Source: Tretioscincus oriximinensis
Lineage: Eukaryota > Chordata > Lepidosauria > Squamata > Gymnophthalmidae
NCBI GenBank assembly: GCA_022410635.1
Contig: JAJVDF010000434.1
Coordinates: 549,771-613,770, forward strand
Direction: 5' to 3'
DNA: 64,000 bases
The notes under the pieces are model-generated. The model saw nothing but the letters and a program-made list of their open reading frames with translations, had not been told where the DNA came from and searched no databases. Position numbers and translations under genes: made by a program. Of the stretch, positions 22,974 through 28,329 are shown piece after piece (the first letter of the stretch is position 1; each line of letters begins with the position of its first letter).

Positions 22974-25421
22974 CATGATAATTTGTTAACAGCTCAACAT
23001 ACATTTTAATTTGCTTTTAGTCTCACCTTCAATTTGATGTTTTATCATTTGGAAACAGCACATCCTTCCCGTATAGTGCGCCTTATTGGAACACAAAGTG
23101 GTGGCCGAGTTGAGATTTTTTATGGAGGACAATGGGGAACAATATGTGACGATGACTGGGATGTAAAAGATGGAACTGTGATTTGTCGAATGCTGGGATA
23201 TAACCATGCAAGTGAAACATTCACTGCCGCTGGAGGTAACTCATGAACTCATTCATTAGCTAAATGTTTAAAACTCACTGCAAAAGGATCCTTTTCATGA
23301 CTACATGTTCGTTTAAAAATGGTGGGCAGCAATGTTTTCTTTAGCATCATCTGAAAGATGATACTAGGGTAAAGCATGGCAAATACCTGTATGCCAGTCA
23401 TCACAAAAATCAGTCAAATATGTCAAGTGTTTTGTTTTGTAAGCTTCTGAAACTGTCAGAAGCTTCCACTGAAAAATATTCAGAGCAAGTTTCTTCTGTC
23501 CTTCCATACCCACTTTAAGATGGCATGAGTATTTTGATGAACATAAAAGTCTCTTATGGAAAACCTAACCCCCTGTGAAAACCTCAAGTCCTTATGGATC
23601 TCTGTTCCTCCCTTGACAATCTCAGCCATTGATATGGGGGGAGCACTGCTTGCCACCCGCAACACATGTAAGCCATTTATGAACATATCAAGAATGTGGA
23701 TGCATTTTGATTCAGATCAGAGCCTCCTCTTTCCATTTTCATGAAAAGAACAATTTGATAAAGTTCTTCTGTCTTTGAGGAACTCCTCACCAGGGATCCT
23801 CAAACTTTTTAAACAGGGGTCCAGTTCATTGTTCCTTCGACCGTTGGAGGGGCAAACTATAGGTAAAAAAAAACTATGAGCAAATTCCTAGTTTTGGGGC
23901 CACCTAGTGTCATGAAGTACGCATTGTGCGCATGCGCATGCGCTAGTGAGCCTGGGACTAGTCTCCTGCCAAGCAGGACAGACGGTGGTGACAACATCTT
24001 GCGGGCTGGATAAATGTCCTTGGCGGGCAGCATGTGGCTCATGGGCTATAATTTGAGAACCCCTGCCATATACTAATCTATCCTTTGCTGCTTAGGAGAT
24101 TGATAGCAAACAAAAGAGATCAAAGGTTTAAGAGCAGAAAGTGCGCAGAGCTTACTTGTGGAAGACTCTGCTCTGCAGTCTCCTCAAAAATTCAAGCATA
24201 GATACATTTTCCTGCGTTCACAATGGGGCAGGATTTTGAAAAACATCCTATGTGTTCATACATTTAAAAATTTCAAATATGTCAATAAGGCCACAGCCCC
24301 TTTGCATTTATATGTGTTTGCATTTATATTAAAGGGGCAATGGCTTGCTTTTACTCTGTCTACAACTCCCATGAAACTCTGCTGTAAAGTGTGCCTTCAA
24401 ATTGGTTACCCTGCATCTTACCTATCATTCACTCTGGCTCCCCTTCTTGTTGGGTGTATGAGTTAAAAGAAAAAGGCTTCTCCTTTTAACAGGAAAAAAG
24501 TGAAAGTGATTCCCTTAAAGCTTCTGTTCTTGCTGCTGCATGGCAAGGACAGGCAAGGCTAGTCTTAGGGCCTTTTGCACATGGTGTCTGCATGGTGCTT
24601 TTTGGCACTCTTGACTAGACCATGGAAGCTGCATAGAAATATTAGCCAGAAAAAGCACCCTTACCTATAATTACACATGGCAAAGTTTTCCAAATCATGT
24701 TTTTATAATGTGATATAAATGAGACCATGTGTGGATGGTCTCACAGTTGTCCTGTTTACACATATCTTTTGCATATCTATAAGATCCTTTTTTCACAATT
24801 TCTGAGAAATAGCTGTGTTAGTCTAGTAGAAAGTCCAGCAAAGGAGCTAGCAGCACTTTGAGACTAACTTGAGAAAAGTGGGTGGCACGTCTACTGAAGA
24901 AGCATCTGAAGAAGTAGATGTGTCAACAAAAGCTTATGCCACCCACTTTTCTCAAGTTAGTCTCAAAGTGCTGCTAGCTCCTTTGCTGGACTTTTTTCAC
25001 AATGGTATATGTGAGAAAATGCCAGAACAGCTGTTTTCCAGAAATTAACACTTTACTTTTTTTCTCTTTGGAGTTTTGGACTTCTGCTGTTTTGACAGAA
25101 TGTAACCCTTGAGAATAAGGGAAAGGAGGAAATTATTCGAGAATATATTTTCCAAGCAGCTCCTTTTTAAACAAACTTTCTTTAGCTCTCAGGTTGCCTA
25201 TGAAATATCCTATAGATCTGCCATTTGCTTTTTTTTCATCTTAGTAACCCATTACACTTGTACTCATTTTCTTCTTATTCTTTTCAGGTACTGGACAAAT
25301 CTGGTTAGATAATGTGGCATGTACAGGAAATGAACTCAACATTTTTGCATGCGATAAAAATAACTGGGGCAAACACAATTGCAATCATGGTGAAGATGCT
25401 GGAGTTGAATGTAAGAATTAG
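2429..25421 (+). CDS. MARCO: MARCO-like class A scavenger receptor, 16 exons, 5' end missing
   Basis: Spliced exons at 2429-2530, 3436-3642, 5177-5221, 6238-6273, 6927-6980, 7082-7114, 10865-10909, 11008-11043, 12383-12472, 13717-13782, 13866-13919, 15529-15564, 18576-18662, 22005-22049, 23059-23235 and 25288-25421 give about 415 codons in one frame. Order: cytoplasmic/TM, spacer, about 200 residues of mostly Gly-X-Y, then an SRCR domain with six cysteines. The TM core AVVIYLMLL and the SRCR blocks WGTICDDDW, CRMLGY, GTGQIWLDNV and EDAGVEC match what I remember of human MARCO better than MSR1 or SCARA5. All introns are phase 1, GT-AG. The family forms trimers on macrophages and binds bacteria, LPS and modified LDL. 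The exon for the N-terminal cytoplasmic tail is not visible in 1-2428 and is presumed upstream, so start codon and promoter are outside. The protein is shorter than the human one (about 520 aa), mainly in the collagenous part. Confidence 0.94.
2985..3160 (+). mobile_element. CR1 3' end fragment
   Basis: Contains CCTTTGCAGGGAGTCAAGAAC and TGCTGGACTAGATGGGCTCT, as in the CR1 3' regions at 1755-1870 and 51625-51740. Lies in MARCO intron 2. Confidence 0.75.
3436..3642 (+). CDS. MARCO: MARCO exon 3: spacer / coiled-coil domain
   Basis: Acceptor CCATAG, donor ACAG/GTACGG, 207 nt. The 69 residues are strongly charged and helix-prone (VYEIHRELDEIHKDSDDR at the start, EEILIIKQNNQYLEWKM near the end), suiting a trimerising stalk. 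No cysteine is present. The last residues read GNIT, an N-glycosylation sequon in the position where the human spacer ends in NFT. Sequence conservation with mammals is low here; the assignment rests on frame, phase, position and character. Confidence 0.9.
3643..5176 (+). other. MARCO: MARCO intron 3, no gene or named repeat seen
   Basis: About 1.5 kb with no exon-like or collagen-like reading frame and no repeat that I can identify. Confidence 0.5.
5177..5221 (+). CDS. MARCO: MARCO exon 4: spacer-to-collagen junction
   Basis: Acceptor ATTTCAG, donor CCTG/GTGAGT, 45 nt. It encodes EQVEKKTNQ followed by the first collagen triplets GLPGPPG. The charged nine residues close the spacer and the Gly-X-Y register starts within this exon. 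Confidence 0.9.
5520..5965 (+). mobile_element. possible L1 3' UTR
   Basis: AT-rich sequence ending in a G-rich run (AGGGTGGAGGGAGGGTG near 5894) and an A/T-rich tail. The L1 3' ends at 54555 and, on the minus strand, near 9520 have a similar layout. No ORF2 remains, so the call is tentative. Confidence 0.35.
6238..6273 (+). CDS. MARCO: MARCO exon 5: collagen triplets
   Basis: Acceptor TTTTCAG, donor AAAG/GTAACC, 36 nt (four triplets). It reads GSKGESGISGTKG across the junctions, in continuous Gly-X-Y register. Confidence 0.9.
6274..6926 (+). other. MARCO: MARCO intron 5, nothing recognised
   Basis: About 650 bp of intron. A few overlapping short reading frames near 6480-6810 resemble no protein that I know. 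Confidence 0.4.
6927..6980 (+). CDS. MARCO: MARCO exon 6: collagen triplets
   Basis: Acceptor CTTTTAG, donor CCAG/GTAAGT (near consensus), 54 nt, six triplets: GDKGEKGELGFPGSDGVPG. Confidence 0.92.
7082..7114 (+). CDS. MARCO: MARCO exon 7: collagen, one-residue imperfection
   Basis: Acceptor TTTTTTCAG, donor ACTG/GTAATT, 33 nt. It reads GVGSPGPKGETG, so the first unit has only Gly-Val before the next Gly. The length is 6 mod 9, unlike the 36/45/54-nt exons, so the imperfection is set by exon length rather than a mis-chosen splice site. Confidence 0.85.
7322..7440 (-). mobile_element. L2-type LINE 3' tail
   Basis: Holds CCCTATACCCGAAGGTCTCA, the reverse complement of the recurrent L2-type tail. 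Confidence 0.6.
8038..8300 (-). mobile_element. CORE/MIR-type SINE with L2-like tail
   Basis: Reverse complement starts with a tRNA-like head (GAGCCAGTTTGGTGCATTGG, box B-like GGTTCGATTCC). A core containing GTGACCTTGGGCCAGTCACA follows, the hallmark of MIR/CORE SINEs. It ends in the L2-type tail and TTTATTTATTTATTTG in + orientation. The shared tail implies mobilisation by L2. Confidence 0.82.
8331..8747 (+). mobile_element. non-autonomous DNA-transposon-like repeat, copy A
   Basis: Ends in GGTGTGCATGCAGCC and contains TTTATCCCAGAATAAATTAT. An inverted copy lies at 9868-10497 and a partial one at 16798-16985. The ends are weakly inverted (GTTGCGTCTACAC against GGCTGCATGCACAC). The short overlapping frames inside are not genes. 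Confidence 0.6.
8973..9178 (+). mobile_element. hAT-like MITE with CpG-rich core
   Basis: Termini CAGTGCTTTTTTT...AAAAAAAGCCCTG are inverted repeats and the element is flanked by a perfect 8-bp duplication ATTTCCCA (8965-8972 and 9179-9186), as expected for hAT. The core is built of GCGTTAGCGGCGGC-like units. A relative lies at 34109-34398 in the opposite orientation. Confidence 0.85.
9444..9801 (-). mobile_element. L1 LINE, 5'-truncated 3' end
   Basis: The reverse strand reads VIARGWKEKYKWTVHIWYLY, matching the end of L1 ORF2 in the copy at 53841. A 3' UTR with a G-rich run and an AATAAA-containing A-rich tail follows. Flanks TAACAGTTTTTT at 9432-9443 and 9802-9813 form a target-site duplication. 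Confidence 0.85.
9868..10497 (-). mobile_element. DNA-transposon-like repeat, copy B, split by a SINE
   Basis: Starts GGCTGCATGCACACC, the reverse complement of the end of copy A, and tracks it (TATTCTGGAATATAGCAATC, TTTATTCTGGGATAAATGG). It is interrupted by a SINE at 10126-10372. Confidence 0.65.
10126..10372 (-). mobile_element. CORE/MIR-type SINE with L2-like tail
   Basis: Same layout as 8038-8300: + strand TTTATTTATTTATTTG, CCCTATACCCGAAGGTCTCA, the core GTGACTGGCCCAAGGTCAC and the tRNA-like head CCACTACACCAAACTGGCTC. Inserted within repeat copy B. Confidence 0.82.
10865..10909 (+). CDS. MARCO: MARCO exon 8: collagen triplets
   Basis: Acceptor TTTTCTAG, donor GAAG/GTAAAA, 45 nt, five triplets: GIRGPPGIQGEKGEEG. 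The preceding intron (3.75 kb) is swollen by SINE, L1, hAT and other repeat insertions. Confidence 0.92.
11008..11043 (+). CDS. MARCO: MARCO exon 9: collagen triplets
   Basis: Acceptor TTATTCCAG, donor CAGG/GTAAGT, 36 nt, four triplets: GLKGSKGEQGIQG. Only 98 bp of intron separates it from exon 8. Confidence 0.92.
11168..11600. mobile_element. old hairpin-family and minus-strand CR1 remnants
   Basis: 11168-11240 (AGGTGGCATGAGCTTTC) resembles a diverged piece of the hairpin retroposon seen at 24800. 11390-11600 resembles the reverse complement of a CR1 C-terminal coding part (AGTAAATTCCATAGATCAAT, GGATGAAAAAATGCATCCTC). Both are much decayed. Confidence 0.45.
12383..12472 (+). CDS. MARCO: MARCO exon 10: collagen with one Gly-to-Ser
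   Basis: Acceptor CATGTAG, donor CCAG/GTGAGC, 90 nt. Triplets run GFPGPQGPTGQKG then GDIGPIGPRGYPGATSNPG. In the last complete triplet Gly is replaced by Ser (codon AGT, one transition from GGT) while the reading register is kept. An internal GTAAT could act as an earlier donor but is weaker and would not remove the Ser. Confidence 0.92.
13160..13480 (-). mobile_element. possible solo LTR
   Basis: On the minus strand a TATTTATA-like stretch is followed at LTR-like spacing by CAATAAAGGACCGAAGAAG and a C/T-rich end. Neither boundary nor a target duplication could be fixed, so this is only a suggestion. Confidence 0.3.
13717..13782 (+). CDS. MARCO: MARCO exon 11: collagen with a four-residue break
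   Basis: Acceptor ATTTATAAG (weak pyrimidine run further upstream), donor CAAG/GTATAT, 66 nt. It encodes GLPGVTGAQGEKGEKGDT followed by TYIQ before the next exon's Gly: a non-Gly tetrapeptide that interrupts the triple-helical repeat. No earlier in-exon GT would remove it. Confidence 0.88.
13866..13919 (+). CDS. MARCO: MARCO exon 12: collagen triplets
   Basis: Acceptor TTCCCAG, donor ACAG/GTAAAA, 54 nt, six triplets: GLPGQKGDAGQKGSKGDTG. The intron before it is only 83 bp, with most of the pyrimidine run just upstream of the AG. Confidence 0.92.
14733..14840 (-). mobile_element. CORE/MIR-type SINE fragment
   Basis: GTGGGCTGAGAAAGTTCTAA, CCAAGGTCAACCAGCTGGC and ACCAGATTGGCTCTCGTAC match the head and core of the SINE at 10126-10372 in the same orientation; the L2 tail is absent. 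Confidence 0.7.
15529..15564 (+). CDS. MARCO: MARCO exon 13: collagen triplets
   Basis: Acceptor CACTTTAG after a strong pyrimidine tract, donor CCAG/GTAAGT, 36 nt, four triplets: GSPGSKGNSGTPG. Confidence 0.92.
16063..16465 (+). mobile_element. tRNA-like SINE with a foreign insertion
   Basis: Head AATGGCTCAGTCAGATAAG with box B-like GGGTTTTGGGGCCC, body CTCTAGCCAACCCAGCTATC, end GGTGGGGAAGACAGAATGTA. Positions 16232-16371 are foreign and flanked by a 9-bp duplication TAAAAGGGA (16223-16231, 16372-16380). The inserted unit reappears inverted at about 17536-17618. Confidence 0.75.
16484..16700 (-). mobile_element. tRNA-like SINE, inverted neighbour copy
   Basis: Contains GGCTTACATTCTATCTTCC and TAGCTGGGTTGGCTAGAG, the reverse complement of the SINE body at 16063-16465, forming an inverted pair 18 bp apart. 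Confidence 0.7.
16798..16985 (+). mobile_element. partial copy of the DNA-transposon-like repeat
   Basis: AATGCCATTTATCCCAGAAT and CACACAGCTATTTTCTTCCT match copy A at 8331-8480. The right part is missing. Confidence 0.6.
17395..17620 (+). mobile_element. CR1 coding fragment joined to an unnamed repeat
   Basis: 17401-17535 encodes QKRRLTGGLIAVYKYLKGCH, the CR1 segment also seen at 44008-44130. From 17536 on, the sequence matches the reverse complement of 16248-16365. Confidence 0.7.
18288..18380 (-). mobile_element. LINE 3'-tail-like remnant
   Basis: TTTATACCCGACCCTTCACC with AAAGTCCCAGAG resembles, in reverse, a LINE tail of the kind also present at 37480-37560. Short and diverged. Confidence 0.4.
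18576..18662 (+). CDS. MARCO: MARCO exon 14: collagen, one-residue imperfection
   Basis: Acceptor GAAATAAAG (purine-rich, weak; T-rich run lies 15-35 nt upstream), donor CCAG/GTAAAA, 87 nt. It begins GMPGQKGSEGRGQKGEPG and continues GGTGAKGSEGSPG. One unit is Gly-Arg only, a second short imperfection; the length is 6 mod 9. Confidence 0.9.
19158..19225 (-). mobile_element. L2-type LINE 3' tail
   Basis: TTTATTTATTTATTTACC followed by ACCTGAAGGTCTCT, the reverse complement of the L2-type tail. Confidence 0.55.
19771..20852. mobile_element. Harbinger-like non-autonomous element, 1.08 kb
   Basis: Ends GGCTGTTTTTACACCTAAAA and, at the right, TTTTAAGGTGCAGTG...ACAGCC are imperfect inverted repeats, flanked by TTA on both sides (19768-19770, 20853-20855). 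A 3-bp TTA duplication is typical of PIF/Harbinger. The GC-richer interior has only short frames unlike any transposase. Confidence 0.6.
22005..22049 (+). CDS. MARCO: MARCO exon 15: last collagen triplets
   Basis: Acceptor TTGAACTAG, donor GCAG/GTAATT, 45 nt, five triplets: GIQGMQGPKGEKGDA. It is followed directly by the SRCR exons, as in mammalian MARCO. Confidence 0.92.
22308..22465 (-). mobile_element. CR1 3' end fragment
   Basis: GGAAGGGACCTCCAGGGCCA and TCCAACCCCCTGCTCAATGC are the reverse complement of the CR1 3' end at 25790-25855; ATCATAGAATCATTGAATGA is its octamer tail. Confidence 0.8.
22466..22522 (+). mobile_element. L2-type LINE 3' tail
   Basis: TTTGGGTATAGGGCAGTACT and ATAAGTAAATAAAG in + orientation, immediately next to the CR1 fragment. 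Confidence 0.55.
22938..22972. repeat. (TAA)n microsatellite
   Basis: About eleven to twelve copies of ATA/TAA in the intron just before SRCR exon 16. Confidence 0.9.
23059..23235 (+). CDS. MARCO: MARCO exon 16: SRCR domain, first half
   Basis: Acceptor GGAAACAG, donor GGAG/GTAACT, 177 nt. It opens AHPSRIVRLIG, then GGRVEIFYGGQWGTICDDDW and VICRMLGYNHASETF. Two of the six group A cysteines and the acidic DDD cluster expected to hold a metal ion are present. Where I recall mammalian MARCO having an Arg-x-Arg motif, this copy has Gly-Gly-Arg. A stronger-looking AG at 23019-23020 lies 38 nt upstream but would run into a stop (see findings), which fixes this start. Confidence 0.93.
23791..24065. 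mobile_element. hAT-Charlie-like MITE
   Basis: Ends CAGGGATCCTCAAAC and TTTGAGAACCCCTG are inverted repeats of the Charlie type. The interior reads, on the reverse strand, GAGCCACATGCTGCCCGCC. No clean 8-bp duplication was found. It sits between the two SRCR exons. Confidence 0.65.
24800..24990 (-). mobile_element. hairpin retroposon, copy 1
   Basis: Two arms of about 55 bp (AAGTCCAGCAAAGGAGCTAG and its complement ending CTCCTTTGCTGGA) form a near-perfect hairpin. Perfect 13-bp duplications CTTTTTTCACAAT flank it (24787-24799, 24991-25003). Family end motif GAGAAATAGCTGTGTTAGTC lies at the left. Confidence 0.85.
25288..25421 (+). CDS. MARCO: MARCO exon 17: SRCR domain, second half, and stop
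   Basis: Acceptor ATTCTTTTCAG, terminal coding exon ending in TAG. It encodes GTGQIWLDNVACTG, then FACDKNNWGKHNC and GEDAGVECKN-stop. Four cysteines complete the six of a group A SRCR domain. Splitting the domain over two exons is also typical of group A; group B domains usually lie in one exon. The GED acidic residues match the second half of the metal site. Confidence 0.95.
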
Positions 25422-25604
25422 GAGCCAGTTCTGCCCTGACACTTGCAAATGCTAATTTAGTCCAATACTAAATATTTTTTGCCACTGTCATTTAGTGAAC
25501 AACTTTGAACTAAACACAAAACGTTTTAAGTTTTATTTCATTTTATCAATGCCTTTGTATTTGTCACTATGCTGTTTTATTACATAAGCGTATGCAGTAA
25601 TGAA

Positions 25605-25860
25605 ATGACTAGAAACAATGGGATGAAACTGCAAGGGAGCAGATTTAGATATCAGAAAAACATCCTAATAATCAGAAGGATAAACCAATGGAACAGGTTT
25701 CCATGGGAGGTGGTGAGTTCGCCTTTGCTTGTAGTCTTTAAACAGAGACTAGACACTCACCTCTGTCTGGGATGGTTTAATGAATCCTGCGTTGAGCAGG
25801 GGGTTGGACCCGATGGCCCTGGAGGTCTCTTCCAACTCTACGATTCTGTGATTCAATGAA
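25605..25860 (+). mobile_element. CR1 3' fragment beside MARCO 3' end
   Basis: Encodes NNGMKLQGSRF and INQWNRFPWEVVSSPLLVVF, then the CR1 3' end GGTTGGACCCGATGGCCCTG and one tail unit ATTCTGTG. Begins about 184 bp after the MARCO stop codon. Confidence 0.85.
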
Positions 25861-25871
25861 ATGTTTGGGAA

Positions 25872-25877
25872 AATAAA
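25872..25877 (+). promoter_or_regulatory. candidate polyadenylation signal AATAAA
   Basis: This is the first AATAAA I see after the MARCO stop, 451 nt downstream. It lies just past a CR1 insertion (25605-25860), so a transcript ending here would carry CR1 sequence in its 3' UTR. Non-canonical signals nearer the stop are possible. Confidence 0.3.
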
Positions 25878-26979
25878 TGGGAAAGGGGAAAAGAGGATGC
25901 CAGCTAGGATGTGGATAAATTCAGTTATGGCAGCAGTGAAAACCTTGATAACAAACTTAAGAAAGATGTTCAAAAACTAATGAATGTGAATTAAGTCAAT
26001 CTTTATAGTTGCCAAGAATTGACTATGATTAGATATCATCTAGCAAATTGATTTGCAAATTATGAAGTCCTGTTCATATTAATTTGACATCAAAACACAC
26101 TGAATTAATGCAATGGAATGTTGAATGAATTGACATTGGAATCTGATGTCAAAGACATAAGTACTAAGATAGCATGAAACAATGAATAATTTCTTCATTA
26201 CAGTAGATTTCACTCAGTAGTAGAGCATTTCATTTGCATGTAGAAGATCTCAGCTCCAGGCCTTGCCATTTCTGCTGAAAAAAAGAATAGCAGACCAATT
26301 TGCTGCCCCCAAATGCAGGAAGCTATATAGTCCCTGGAAGTTGAATTAGATTCAAAGTTATCTTTATTATCAATTATATTTTTGTGGTTTAAAACTGTAA
26401 ATACTAGTTTTCTATTTTGAAGTGTGTAGGCAAGCAATAGCAGAACCCAGGATCCTGAGAGACTGAAAATACAAGTAATTGTGTTCAGATAGTTATATAC
26501 AGATCTCAAAAAGGCCCTGCGTGCATTCAATATAATATTCATTTTATATTGATTCTTTAATAGTGCTGTCATAAAATTTATCTAGCTATTATCATCCTGG
26601 ATATTGGCTACAGAAAGTGAAAATTGGTGGTTTATACCAGTGAAAGTACTGTTTTTAATATTTCTGTATAGTATAAAGTCAAGCTGCGTTATACCAGTTC
26701 AGTACTATCAGCCCATAGCCAGCACCACACTGACCATATCAAAACATGGCACACTTCCAATATTGCTCCCAGGTGCTTGTCAAGATGGCACTAAGTGTGA
26801 TATACTGGACCATGAGCTACATGCTGTCTGCACCCCTGAGAAGGTTATGATGCCATTATTGTACCTTAGCCTGCTCTAGTGCCTCATTCTGTGTAGGTAA
26901 ACTAGCCACTGGAAGGCATGCATCTCAATAGTCATTTCTGTAGTGCAGATGATGCATTGGGAATAGTGTGGACATTAAG

Positions 26980-27214
26980 ATAATACCAGTAGTGGTTCTG
27001 ATGATTTCCCTTGTGAGGTGCAACATTCAGCTGCCTGGTGAAGACACATCTATTCACCTTCTCCTTCAGTTGAACCAAAAAATTCTCCTTGAAGGCACTG
27101 TTGTATTTTCAAATTATTCTATTTTAATCTGTTTTTTTTTCATTTTTAATTGTGATCGCCCCTGAGACCTTTGGGTATAGGGAGGAATATAAATGTAAAT
27201 AAATAAATAAAAAT
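26980..27214 (+). mobile_element. L2 LINE 3' end
   Basis: GGTGAAGACACATCTATTCA (the L2 KTHLF region) followed by a T-rich 3' UTR and CCCTGAGACCTTTGGGTATA ending AAATAAATAAATAAA. Confidence 0.7.
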
Positions 27215-27769
27215 TCTAGAACTCTGACAGTTAAACCACCAGAAGTGTTTTTAAAAGAGGAAGACTTTAAAGGGGTTTAAAGGTCAACAGGATCTGTCCA
27301 CTCTTCTTGCTTTGGGGGAGAAGCTGGGGGATTGAACCTATGACCCTTTAGTTTCCAAAGAATCTATGGTAACATTGAACTATAACTACTAACTTGAAGT
27401 GATTTTTAGCATTATACAGATGTACTTTATGTTGGGATGGACACATTTGCTTTCTTCTTTGGAATGTACTGATATACAGGGATTCATATTTCTCTTTAAT
27501 TCACTGCTCCAACAGCCTACACACTCACTCTTGCTTTAAAATGAAAGGGATCTTGATGCAATGTGATTGCACACTGGAGATGCATTTCTTCATGTTCTTG
27601 ATCTGCTGACTAGTGCATCTCCTTAAACAGCAAGGAAGCATGAAGTCCTGCTTAGATGGTAGAGTATCAAAAAGGTAACAAATGCAGGAGAGCGAAGAAG
27701 GATAGAAAATGGGTTCAGATTCCCAGGTTGTATGCAAATGGCAAACAATCCTGAATAGCAAACAATACC

Positions 27770-27990
27770 CATAAGAACATCAAAGGAGCCCTACTGAATC
27801 CACACCATCTAGTCCTGCCTGGCTCTCTGACATGTAGGCATCCATTCTAGCAGCCATTGATGCACTTGACCTCCATTGTCTGATCATTTCTGAAACTATC
27901 CATACTCGTTACTATCACCGTCTCTTCTGATCGTAAATTGCATAGATCCTCAGGAAACATATTTACTAACCTTCTAGATTTTAAAAGTGG
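27770..27990 (-). mobile_element. decayed CR1 remnant
   Basis: ATAAGAACATCAAAGGAGCC and TAAATTGCATAGATCCTCAG resemble reverse-complement CR1 3' region sequence. Weak match. Confidence 0.35.
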
Positions 27991-28329
27991 AAAATCTATA
28001 ATTATCCCTTCCTAAATAAAATGATTGGCTGAGGTCCTAGATACATGTGAGTGTCTGATGATATTGCTGTGATAGGCAGATTTTATTTTAATTATGTTGT
28101 TAGCATACTGCTTTATTGTTTTACTGATGTGGCCTGCCCTGACACTGGAATATATAATGCTAAAACTAAGTAAACAAACAAATAAATACATTTCTGCTGT
28201 GAAGGGCCTTCATTTTTTTTCAGCCCAAGCAAAGCATTACACCACAGTCAGCCAGATCATGTTAATGAGCAGTGAAACCTGCATATTGAGGCTGAAATTG
28301 GGAGCCTTCATAAGCAGGTGTGGATAGCC

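Noticed and set aside
23021..23058. Extending exon 16 to the upstream AG at 23019-23020
   Set aside because: In the collagen frame it meets TGA after five codons, so it cannot be part of the full-length receptor; kept only as a possible alternative isoform.
2429..25421. Assigning the gene to MSR1 or SCARA5
   Set aside because: Those have a long coiled-coil spread over larger exons before a shorter collagen part. The single 207-nt spacer exon, twelve short collagen exons and the TM and SRCR wording fit MARCO better.
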